DNA of 5,071 bases from positions 1 to 5,071 of the forward strand of contig CAIKYN010000055.1 of NCBI GenBank assembly GCA_903831635.1, given 5' to 3'. The translations under genes were made by a program, and so were the position numbers. Positions within the stretch are counted from its first letter, which is position 1; every line of letters begins with the position of its first letter. Below, piece after piece: positions 1-5,071 of this stretch. Under the pieces are notes generated by a model. The model searched no databases. It was given only the letters and a program-made list of their open reading frames with translations, and was not told where the DNA came from. The stretch is from an uncultured Spartobacteria bacterium (GTDB taxonomy: Bacteria > Verrucomicrobiota > Verrucomicrobiia > Chthoniobacterales > UBA6821).

Positions 1-348
1 GAAACCGCCGAGCAGACGGAATGCGATGAATTCAAAAGAGGAGGTGGAGATACCGGACCCCCAGGCACTGATCGTGAAGAGCAGGGCAGTGATGATCATG
101 ACATTCCGGCGCCCGAAGCGGTCGGCAAGACTACCCGCCAAGAAGGCACCCCCCGCACATCCGAGCAGCATCGAAGCGACATTGAAGCCCGAAGCGGCGG
201 CAGAGGAGTGAAAGGCTTCTTTCAGTGCCGCAACAGTGCCGTTGATGACACCGCTATCAAAACCGAAGAGGAATCCTCCAATCGCAGCGATGGCGCTGAT
301 GAGGATAATGAAGGAAGTGTTGTGACGTTCGTGAGGAGTGTGGGTCAT
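1..348 (-). CDS. MFS sugar porter, N-terminal part (gene runs off the left edge)
   Basis: This is the first 116 residues of a major facilitator superfamily transporter of the sugar porter type (XylE/GalP/AraE-like), an inner-membrane protein expected to bring in a monosaccharide with protons. The ATG lies at 346-348 and the frame stays open to base 1. A polar N-terminus of about 11 residues leads into a hydrophobic helix (about 12-31) carrying GGFLFGFDSGVING (24-37), the sugar-porter TM1 signature; Asp31 lines up with the proton-coupling Asp of XylE. A second helix (about 55-72) ends in GSLADRFGRR (72-81), the MFS loop 2-3 motif. A third helix follows (about 83-98), then RLLGGF at the edge, the start of the family's R-x-x-x-G motif. 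The gene lies 88 bases downstream of galM on the same strand, so the pair probably serves one sugar. The substrate cannot be told from this fragment. There is no Shine-Dalgarno sequence; the leader is CT-rich. Confidence 0.93.
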   Translation of the reverse strand, partial: MTHTPHERHNTSFIILISAIAAIGGFLFGFDSGVINGTVAALKEAFHSSAAASGFNVASMLLGCAGGAFLAGSLADRFGRRNVMIITALLFTISAWGSGISTSSFEFIAFRLLGGF

Positions 349-388
349 GGGAGGATGGGAAATTAGAAACGTAGTATGCACAACGGAT

Positions 389-458
389 GTTTCCCTTCAC
401 AAGGGAAACTCCGGCGTTTTTCGCCGTAGCACTCCGCTATTTCGCTTTCGAAAAGCGG
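389..458 (-). other. Three consecutive hairpins at the galM-sugar porter junction
   Basis: Read in the direction of galM transcription, three stem-loops follow each other. The first (458-434) pairs CCGCT with AGCGG and TTTCG with CGAAA, giving a 10-bp stem with one bulged base and a 4-base loop; it covers the galM stop codon. The second (426-412) is CGGCG/CGCCG around five A residues. The third (409-389) is a perfect 9-bp stem, GTTTCCCTT/AAGGGAAAC, around a 3-base loop. The second and third stems are 2 bases apart. None is followed by a T-run, so a classical intrinsic terminator is not supported. The array could protect the galM transcript 3' end, be a processing site, or attenuate porter expression. 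The pairings are seen directly; the role is inference. Confidence 0.5.
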
Positions 459-1528
459 TAAATGATCGTGTTTTTGTAGGTCTCTCCCGGCCTAAGCACG
501 GTCGAGGGGAAGTTCCTGTGATTCGGAGCATCGGGGAAATGCTGCGGCTCGAAGCAGAAGCCATGACGGAACCCATAGACCTTCCCCCATTTTCCGGTAA
601 TTGAACCGTCGAGAAAGTTGCCGGTGTAAAACTGGACACCGGGCTCCGTGGAGATCACTTCCATAACGCGCCCGCTCTGAGGCTCCTCGACCTTCGCGAT
701 GATACCGAGGTGCCCTGCCGGTTTGTCAGCCACCCAGTTTTGGTCATAACCCTTGGTGAACATGAGTTGCTCGTTCTTCTCGTTAATTCGATCACCGATA
801 GCGGTGGGCTTACGGAAGTCAAAGGGAGTTCCCTTCACGGAGGTAATCTTACCGGTCGGGATCTGGTGCTGATTCACGGGGGTGAACTTATCGGAATAAA
901 TGGTCACCAAATGGTCCAGGATGTCGCCGGTCCCCTGCCCGGACAGATTGAAGTAGCTGTGATGGGTGAGGTTCACAATGGTCGTTTTGTCCGTCTTGGC
1001 ACGGTAGACCAGCTTGAGCTCATTCTTGTTGGTGAGCGTATAGGTTGCCGTGACCTTCAGGGTTCCAGGGTAGCCCTCCTCTCCATCCTTGCTCACGTAG
1101 TCGAGCTTCAGTGAGGGGCCTTGCTTGGCAAGTACGGGCTTTGCGTTCCAAACCACCTTGTCGAATCCTCGGCCGCCATGAAGGGAATTCGGTCCATTAT
1201 TCACAGGCAGGCGATAAGTCTTCCCCTCGAGTTTGAAGATACCATTCGCGATCCGATTTCCAAAACGTCCCACAAGACAGCCGAAGTAAGGACTCTTCGT
1301 CTCGTAATCGGCAAGCTTACTGAAGCCGAGCACCACATCCGCAAATTTACCACGCCGGTCGGGCACCTTGAGTGATGTGATCGTCCCACCGTAATCGATG
1401 ATGGAAACTGTAGCTCCATTGCCATTAGCAAGGGTGTACTGAGTGACTTTTCGACCTTCGGCCGTCGTTCCGAACGATCTGGAAGTGATGGAGCTAGCGA
1501 CTGACGCCGGGGGGAGATCCTTTTTCAT
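437..1528 (-). CDS. galM: Aldose 1-epimerase (mutarotase)
   Basis: GalM interconverts the alpha and beta anomers of hexoses such as galactose and glucose, feeding the Leloir or glycolytic kinases. The 363-residue protein has the usual family length. The active-site set is complete: GRFGNRIANG (87-96, substrate-binding Arg92), SLHGG (115-119, His117), NLTHHSYFNLSG (186-197, catalytic acid His190), GYDQNWV (260-266, Asp262) and FCFEPQHFPDAPN (324-336, catalytic base Glu327). The early YGGTITSLKVPDRRG (46-60) is also typical. The ATG at 1526-1528 is chosen because family members begin shortly before the segment RKVTQYTLANG; an in-frame ATG at 1627 would add 33 low-quality residues and overlap the divergent gene. 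No clear signal peptide is seen, so a cytoplasmic location is likely. The downstream sugar porter (88-base gap) supports a joint role in sugar uptake and entry into metabolism. No Shine-Dalgarno is present. Confidence 0.96.
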   Translation of the reverse strand: MKKDLPPASVASSITSRSFGTTAEGRKVTQYTLANGNGATVSIIDYGGTITSLKVPDRRGKFADVVLGFSKLADYETKSPYFGCLVGRFGNRIANGIFKLEGKTYRLPVNNGPNSLHGGRGFDKVVWNAKPVLAKQGPSLKLDYVSKDGEEGYPGTLKVTATYTLTNKNELKLVYRAKTDKTTIVNLTHHSYFNLSGQGTGDILDHLVTIYSDKFTPVNQHQIPTGKITSVKGTPFDFRKPTAIGDRINEKNEQLMFTKGYDQNWVADKPAGHLGIIAKVEEPQSGRVMEVISTEPGVQFYTGNFLDGSITGKWGKVYGFRHGFCFEPQHFPDAPNHRNFPSTVLRPGETYKNTIIYRFSKAK

Positions 1529-1584
1529 CGTGAAGTAGTGAAGTTGTTTTGAAGAAAAGTAGGCCTCTTGGCAAGGTTGACCCC
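1529..1584. promoter_or_regulatory. Divergent promoter region between galM and the exported-protein gene
   Basis: This 56-base gap separates the galM start from the preferred start of the plus-strand gene and must hold, or lie close to, the promoters for both. It contains a near-perfect tandem repeat, TGAAGTAG/TGAAGTTG (1531-1546), and a third TGAAG at 1550-1554. No convincing -35/-10 pair was found on either strand. The regulatory role follows from the position only. Confidence 0.3.
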
Positions 1585-2202
1585 GTGCACCGACCATTCC
1601 TCCTCCTGCTATTCCTTGTGCTACCAATCGGCGGCATGCGGGCCCAAACCGCGACGGTCATCTCCTCATCACCCGACGGGAATTTCCAGCTTCGGAGGCA
1701 GCAGGGTGAAGCGAGCGATCTGGGTGAAGCGCGCAAAGTACTCTCTCTTTGTGACAAAGGCGGGAAGGTCCTCTACCAGTGGACCAGCGGCCTTGGCACA
1801 ACCTCGACACTCTGGAGTCCGGACGAACGCTACGTGGCGATCAATGATATGCCAGGAGAAAAGGGTGACTTTCTGAGGATCTTCGCGCTCGACCCTACCA
1901 CCATTGTAGTCACACCAGTCAGGGATCCGGATGGGAAAAAACTTCGCCAAGAGGTTGAAACCCGTCATGGAAGCTTTCTTAGCAAAGTGGATGCGGTAAT
2001 GCTCCGCGCTTCGGAATGGAAAGAGGGCAAGCTCTGGTGCCTTCTGACAGGTACCTTCAGTCCTAAAAGGCAATCCTCAGTCCATATCCCGTTTCACCAC
2101 CTCTGGGTGATGAAACTTGATGGGAACAATGCCCCTGTTCTGCAGGAGGAATGGACCCTTACCGACCCCAAGGAGAAGGCCTACCGGGACAATGACCGAT
2201 AA
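1585..2202 (+). CDS. Probable exported protein of unknown function
   Basis: I do not recognise this 205-residue protein. With the GTG start at 1585 it opens with a short basic segment, a run of hydrophobic residues (LLLLFLVLP, 6-14) and GGMRAQTA, which looks like a Sec signal peptide cleaved near residue 20; export to the periplasm or beyond is inferred. The mature part has two S-P-D motifs about 50 residues apart: SSSPDGNFQL (27-36) and WSPDERYVAIN (77-87). Both resemble the W-S-P-D-G-x strand pattern of TolB/PD40-like beta-propeller repeats, though two are too few for a closed propeller. The charged C-terminus ends in RDNDR. GTG is preferred because it leaves room for a promoter and has AAGG 8 bases upstream; a TTG at 1549 would add 12 residues. 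The gene is divergent from galM and convergent with ssb, so it is probably monocistronic. Confidence 0.75.
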   Translation: MHRPFLLLLFLVLPIGGMRAQTATVISSSPDGNFQLRRQQGEASDLGEARKVLSLCDKGGKVLYQWTSGLGTTSTLWSPDERYVAINDMPGEKGDFLRIFALDPTTIVVTPVRDPDGKKLRQEVETRHGSFLSKVDAVMLRASEWKEGKLWCLLTGTFSPKRQSSVHIPFHHLWVMKLDGNNAPVLQEEWTLTDPKEKAYRDNDR

Positions 2203-2218
2203 TACTGACGTTAATCGG
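2196..2218. terminator. Weak candidate bidirectional terminator between convergent genes
   Basis: CCGAT (2196-2200) pairs with ATCGG (2214-2218) around a 13-base loop in the 26-base gap where the exported-protein gene and ssb converge; the left arm overlaps the end of the plus-strand gene. Position favours a shared terminator, but the stem is only 5 bp and there is no clear T-run on either side. Confidence 0.2.
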
Positions 2219-2228
2219 GAGCAGCTTT

Positions 2229-2723
2229 CTAAAAAGGAATGTCGTCCTCTTCGATGGGAGGCTGTGGGGCCGTATTCCGCCCACTGCTGAAGCCACCTCC
2301 ACTCGACGAGGGAGCCTCGCGACGAGCAGGGGGACGATCGGAATACTCCTCATCTCCTCCGCCGGAACCCCCAGCACCCGCACCACCGGGACGGCGGTCG
2401 AGAAGCTGATAGTTTTCACCAACGACGCGGAGCTTGCTGCGCTTCTGACCCGAGGTCTTGTCTTCCCAGCTGTCAAGCTGCAGGCGACCCTCGACATAAA
2501 CGGAACGGCCCTTCTTGCAATACTCCGCGGCGGTCTCCGCAGTACGTCCCCAGAGCGTCACATCAATGTATGTCGTCTCCTCGCGGCGCTCTCCACCCTC
2601 GGGAGTGAAGGTGCGATTCACGGCAATGCCGATATCGACCACGGCACTTCCCTTCGGGGTGTACTTGATTTCAGGATCACGGGTGACATTCCCGATAATC
2701 ATCACTTTGTTGAGATTGGCCAT
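2229..2723 (-). CDS. ssb: Single-stranded DNA-binding protein
   Basis: SSB coats single-stranded DNA during replication, recombination and repair and recruits partner enzymes through its C-terminal tip. The 164-residue protein has an OB fold at about residues 1-110: it begins MANLNKVMIIGNVTRDPEIK, then continues with VVDIGIAVNR (28-37), YIDVTLWGR (52-60) and VYVEGRLQLDSW (75-86). Trp58 and Trp86 occupy positions used for base stacking in E. coli SSB. A disordered linker (about 112-155), rich in Gly, Ser, Arg and Pro, leads to the acidic tip EEDDIPF (158-164), the canonical interaction motif of bacterial SSBs. The gene lies 105 bases after rpsF on the same strand, a common pairing, and is the last gene of the run before a convergent gene. 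The ATG at 2721-2723 gives the standard MANLNKV start; its leader has no Shine-Dalgarno. Confidence 0.98.
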   Translation of the reverse strand: MANLNKVMIIGNVTRDPEIKYTPKGSAVVDIGIAVNRTFTPEGGERREETTYIDVTLWGRTAETAAEYCKKGRSVYVEGRLQLDSWEDKTSGQKRSKLRVVGENYQLLDRRPGGAGAGGSGGGDEEYSDRPPARREAPSSSGGGFSSGRNTAPQPPIEEDDIPF

Positions 2724-2750
2724 GGTAGAAGGGGTTGAGGTTTTAGGGTA

Positions 2751-2834
2751 TTAGGCTCTCGGTGATTGGGTGAGAAAGTCTGCTTGGGAATGCTCTCTTA
2801 GGATAGAGCCTAAACCGCTACAGCCTAATTAGGC
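2751..2834 (-). repeat. TTAGGC-type inverted repeats in the rpsF-ssb gap
   Basis: TTAGGCTCT (2751-2759) has a perfect 9-bp inverted partner, AGAGCCTAA (2805-2813), with 45 bases between them. A second element, GCCTAATTAGGC (2823-2834), is a perfect 12-bp palindrome covering the rpsF stop codon and built from the same GCCTAA/TTAGGC core. In the minus-strand transcript the segment at 2805-2809 could instead pair locally with 2792-2796 (GCTCT/AGAGC, 8-base loop), which would exclude the long-range stem. The arrangement could be a transcription attenuator, a processing site or a protein-binding site separating rpsF from ssb. The repeats are seen directly; the function is inferred. Confidence 0.45.
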
Positions 2835-3164
2835 CTTCTTGCGAGCGGCCTTGCGAGCCTTACCCGAGGGCTTGGCAACGCCCTTGCGGAGATAGTTCTG
2901 AAGCACGACCTCCTCGTCCAAAGTCAGCTTGGTGCGGATCTTTGCAATGGCCGAGGGCTCGGCAGAGACGATGTAGTTCACGAAATAAGCGCTCTTGAGC
3001 TTGTCGTGAGGATAGGCGAACTCCCGGCGCTCGAGGCGCTGGACCTGCTCGACCTGTGCACCCTCTGCGGCGAGAGCCTTCTCAAGGCGCTCGATCAGAT
3101 CCTTGTTGGTTTCTTCTTTGCCGGCGGAATTGAGAGCAAGGAGGATTTCGTATCGGTTTTTCAT
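2829..3164 (-). CDS. rpsF: 30S ribosomal protein S6
   Basis: S6 binds 16S rRNA together with S18 in the platform of the small subunit. The 111-residue protein shows the family pattern: MKNRYEILLAL as the first strand, an amphipathic helix with KDLIERLEKALAAEG (21-35), the central strands RREFAYPHDKLKSAYFVNYIV (46-66; compare R-x-x-A-Y-P in the family), a second helix from about 70 to 80, and LDEEVVLQNYL (82-92). The family usually has V-L-R in the last strand; here it reads VLQ. A lysine- and arginine-rich tail (93-111) probably contacts rRNA. It lies 29 bases after pth and 105 bases before ssb. rpsR and rplI, frequent companions, are not in this window. The leader lacks a Shine-Dalgarno and is too short for the known S6:S18-binding leader structure to be recognised. 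Confidence 0.97.
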   Translation of the reverse strand: MKNRYEILLALNSAGKEETNKDLIERLEKALAAEGAQVEQVQRLERREFAYPHDKLKSAYFVNYIVSAEPSAIAKIRTKLTLDEEVVLQNYLRKGVAKPSGKARKAARKKA

Positions 3165-3193
3165 GGTTGGATTGCGGTGTTGTCTTGTGGTTT

Positions 3194-3805
3194 TTAAGAT
3201 TTATCAGAGTTCGCTGCGGCGTTGTAAAGATTCATTGCTGGAATCATTCCTTCACGCGCGGTGCAGAGGACGGCATCTGCTGCGCGTGCGATCGCTTCCT
3301 CGGAGGTATTCTTTTCCTCGGGACCGAATCGGGAGAGAACATGAGAGGAGAGATCCCTGCCATCAGTAGCTTGACCCACTCCCACACGCAAGCGGGGCAC
3401 CTGCTCAGTGGCAAAATGCATCAGGACAGATTCGAGTCCCTTTTGTCCGCCAGAGCCCCCCTCGGTTCGCAGGCGTAAGGCACCCAATGGCAAGGCCACG
3501 TCATCGAGCACAACAAGGGTGGCTGTCGATGGAATCCGGTGAAATCTCGCATACTCCCCGACCGAGTCCCCACTGAGGTTCATGAAGGTCGTCGGCTTCA
3601 GGAGGACAAGTTCGCCACCGGTGCCGAGAGTGACCCTGGCGATGTAGGCATCCCATTTGGCCTCCTTGGAGAAGGAAACGCCGCACTGGGAAGCGATCCG
3701 ATCGAGCACGGCGAACCCAACATTGTGTCGGGTTCCCTCGTACTCGCGGCCAGGATTGCCTAGACCAGCGACCAGGCGTATGCCCTGGGCTGTGGAATCC
3801 GACAT
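3194..3805 (-). CDS. pth: Peptidyl-tRNA hydrolase
   Basis: Pth cleaves the ester bond of peptidyl-tRNAs that drop off the ribosome, recycling tRNA in the cytoplasm. The 203-residue protein has the normal length. Motifs in order: LVAGLGNPGREYEGTRHNVGF (11-31) with Asn17 and the catalytic His27, KPTTFMNLSG (70-79) with substrate-binding Asn76, VVLDDVALPLG (98-108) with Asp101, which positions the His, and GGSGGQKGLESVL (116-128). In the last motif E. coli has H-N-G (His113-Asn114), while this protein has Gln121-Lys122, a departure at a residue implicated in substrate binding. The GVGQ (142-145) and HVLSRF (155-160) segments follow as in the family. The gene lies 30 bases after rplY and 29 before rpsF on the same strand. 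A small 5-bp stem (GTCCG/CGGAC, 3818-3836) reaches the rplY stop. No Shine-Dalgarno is seen. Confidence 0.97.
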   Translation of the reverse strand: MSDSTAQGIRLVAGLGNPGREYEGTRHNVGFAVLDRIASQCGVSFSKEAKWDAYIARVTLGTGGELVLLKPTTFMNLSGDSVGEYARFHRIPSTATLVVLDDVALPLGALRLRTEGGSGGQKGLESVLMHFATEQVPRLRVGVGQATDGRDLSSHVLSRFGPEEKNTSEEAIARAADAVLCTAREGMIPAMNLYNAAANSDKS

Positions 3806-3835
3806 GAAACGGGTGCTGTCCGAACGGCTGCCGGA

Positions 3836-4492
3836 CTACTTCTTGGCAGCCTCGGCGCCCTCGACAGGCTTCTTCTCCTTGATGACTTCAGGAGCCTTTT
3901 GAGGCTCGGCGCCAGCAGCAGGAGTCACCTCGGTCTTGGACTCGGCCACAATGAAGACCGTAAGATCTGCATCGGAGGTCGCCTTGACACCCTCGGGAAG
4001 GATGAGGTCACGGACGTGAATGGATTGGTTAAGACCAAGGGAGCTGACATCAACACGGATGATCTCAGGGAGGTCCTTGGGAAGACATTCGATGGCAAGG
4101 GAGCGAAGGCTGTGCTCGAGAAGACCACCATAGTTCTTGACGCCATCTGCTTCACCCGTGGGCTCGACGGGAACTTCGGTGTGAAGAACCTCATCCATCG
4201 CCACTTCGAGGAAGTCAACGTGAAGGATGTCGCCACGCACCGGGTGATGCTGGACTTCCTGAATCAGGGAAAGCTTCGGGGTACCCGCGATGTCCAGCTC
4301 CACAAGGATGTTCTCGCCGACGGCATGATTGAGGAGCGCTGCGATCTCACGCGTGTTGATCTCGAGGTTGGCAGGCTGATCCTTGTGGCCGTAAATAACA
4401 GCGGGAACGACACCGCGGCTGCGGAGATGCTTGACGGAATTGCGACCGACATCGGCGCGGGGCCGGGCGGAAAGTTTGACCTGTTTTGCCAT
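3836..4492 (-). CDS. rplY: 50S ribosomal protein L25, long CTC/TL5 form
   Basis: L25 binds 5S rRNA in the central protuberance of the large subunit; the long form is also called CTC (general stress protein) or TL5. The 218-residue protein has an N-terminal L25 domain (about 3-95) with KLSARPRADVGRNSVKHLR (6-24), VPAVIYG (29-35) and the hallmark VQHHPVRGDILHVDF (80-94). A C-terminal beta domain (about 100-185) carries GVKNYGGLLEHSLRSLAIEC (117-136), LPKDLPE (137-143) and the segment SIHVRDLILPEGV (157-169). The tail beyond about residue 187 is low-complexity, rich in Ala, Glu, Lys and Pro. The gene lies between prs and pth, with gaps of 45 and 30 bases; prs-ctc-pth is a widely conserved order. 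The ATG at 4490-4492 gives the usual start ahead of the KLSARPR segment. No Shine-Dalgarno is seen. Confidence 0.97.
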   Translation of the reverse strand: MAKQVKLSARPRADVGRNSVKHLRSRGVVPAVIYGHKDQPANLEINTREIAALLNHAVGENILVELDIAGTPKLSLIQEVQHHPVRGDILHVDFLEVAMDEVLHTEVPVEPTGEADGVKNYGGLLEHSLRSLAIECLPKDLPEIIRVDVSSLGLNQSIHVRDLILPEGVKATSDADLTVFIVAESKTEVTPAAGAEPQKAPEVIKEKKPVEGAEAAKK

Positions 4493-4537
4493 GGGATTAC
4501 GAAGTTGAGACGGATTTTGCTGGGATGCCTGTTTGCG

Positions 4538-5071
4538 TTATTGCTTGAGTCGGAACAGCGAGCTGACCGACTCGCCTTGATGGATGCGACGGATTCCCTC
4601 ACCCAGCAATTCGGCTATGGAAAGGACCCGTACGCGCCCTCCCGATCCTTGACGGACGGGTACGCTGTCGGTGGTGATGAGCTCCTTGATTTCAGAGCCC
4701 TCCAACCGCTGAACCGCTAAATCTGTCAGCACGGCGTGCGAGACGCCAGCATAAATATCACCCACCCCCCGGGTTCTTAGCATTTTTGCCGCGCTCGTCA
4801 GGGTTCCGGCTGTCTCGGTGATGTCGTCAACGATCATCACATTCTTGCCCTCGACCTCTCCTATGATGTGGAGCGCATCGACCTCGGTGGCGTTGCGACG
4901 ACGCTTCACGACGATCGCAAGCCCCGCTCCGAGAGCCTCGGCATAGGCGCTTGCCATCTTCACTCCACCCACATCGGGGGAGACCACGACCAGATTCTCG
5001 ATCTGCTTTTTCCGGATATAGTCAACCATGACTGGCATCGCATAGAGATGGTCGACAGGAATATCAAAGAA
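4538..5071 (-). CDS. prs: Ribose-phosphate pyrophosphokinase, C-terminal part (gene enters from the right edge)
   Basis: PRPP synthetase makes 5-phosphoribosyl 1-diphosphate from ribose 5-phosphate and ATP for purine, pyrimidine, NAD, His and Trp synthesis. The visible 177 residues begin FFDIPVDHLYA and match the C-terminal part of the family; by comparison with the 315-residue E. coli enzyme about 138 N-terminal residues lie outside the window. Motifs: VVVSPDVGGV (28-37), the flexible catalytic loop VKRRRN (55-60) with Lys56 and Arg58, HIIGEVEGKNVMIVDD (68-83) running into the PRPP-binding loop VDDITETAGTL (81-91), and the C-terminal AELLGEGIRRI and ESVSSLF segments. An in-frame ATG at 5036-5038 is internal and not the start, since the frame and homology continue upstream to the edge. 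It is followed by rplY after 45 bases and probably leads the operon. Confidence 0.97.
   Translation of the reverse strand, partial: FFDIPVDHLYAMPVMVDYIRKKQIENLVVVSPDVGGVKMASAYAEALGAGLAIVVKRRRNATEVDALHIIGEVEGKNVMIVDDITETAGTLTSAAKMLRTRGVGDIYAGVSHAVLTDLAVQRLEGSEIKELITTDSVPVRQGSGGRVRVLSIAELLGEGIRRIHQGESVSSLFRLKQ

Noticed and set aside
26..211. A 61-codon plus-strand open frame at the left edge
   Set aside because: It is the reverse complement of the sugar porter, whose TM1 and loop 2-3 motifs are unmistakable in the other strand.
412..426. The CGGCG-TTTTT-CGCCG element as a plus-strand intrinsic terminator
   Set aside because: The T residues form the loop rather than a tail, and no plus-strand gene ends nearby.
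710..1114. A 134-codon plus-strand open frame inside galM
   Set aside because: It is antisense to the part of galM holding His190 and Asp262, with no family likeness.
1529..1627. A longer galM with 33 extra N-terminal residues
   Set aside because: The extension overlaps the divergent gene, has no targeting signal or homology-like pattern, and the shorter form already has full mutarotase length.
3165..3193. A possible S6:S18-binding autoregulatory leader before rpsF
   Set aside because: A CCG triplet is present, but the 29-base gap shows no paired helix around it, so the known motif cannot be supported.
3899..4720. A 273-codon open frame on the plus strand across rplY and the end of prs
   Set aside because: It lies antisense to two clearly conserved genes, its translation shows no recognisable domain, and its openness follows from the codon bias of the opposite strand.
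1..5071. Mobile element, CRISPR, tRNA/rRNA, toxin-antitoxin or other undescribed multi-gene system
   Set aside because: I saw no transposase, integrase, regular repeat-spacer array, cloverleaf, rRNA segment or unexplained gene cluster; all but one gene are well-known housekeeping or sugar-use families.

Overview
The window looks like an ordinary chromosomal segment of a moderately GC-rich (roughly 55-60 % by eye) Gram-negative-type bacterium. The gene string prs-rplY-pth-rpsF-ssb, the long CTC-type L25 and the lack of Shine-Dalgarno leaders would fit a member of the Verrucomicrobiota or a related PVC lineage. That placement is inference from gene order and protein style and was not tested by a search.

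Right half (about 2229-5071, all on the minus strand): a housekeeping run transcribed from the right edge leftward. It holds the C-terminal 177 residues of PRPP synthetase (prs, entering from beyond the window), ribosomal protein L25 (rplY/ctc), peptidyl-tRNA hydrolase (pth), ribosomal protein S6 (rpsF) and single-stranded DNA-binding protein (ssb). The gaps are 45, 30, 29 and 105 bases, so a single transcription unit is likely. It joins nucleotide precursor supply, ribosome assembly, peptidyl-tRNA recycling and replication/repair. The 105-base rpsF-ssb gap carries an inverted repeat of a TTAGGC-type element and may be regulatory or a partial terminator. rpsR and rplI, the usual partners of rpsF, do not follow; ssb instead meets a convergent gene 26 bases away.

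Left half: a plus-strand gene for a probable exported protein of unknown function (1585-2202) diverges from a minus-strand pair, galM (aldose 1-epimerase) followed by the N-terminal 116 residues of a major-facilitator sugar porter that runs off the left edge. The pair suggests hexose or pentose uptake coupled to anomer interconversion. The galM-porter junction contains three consecutive hairpins, the most structured non-coding stretch seen here.

No RNA gene, mobile element, CRISPR array or evident defence or biosynthetic system was found. The items most worth a second look are the two structured intergenic regions, the consistent G-poor and Shine-Dalgarno-less leaders, and a Pth with a lysine at a normally asparagine active-site position.
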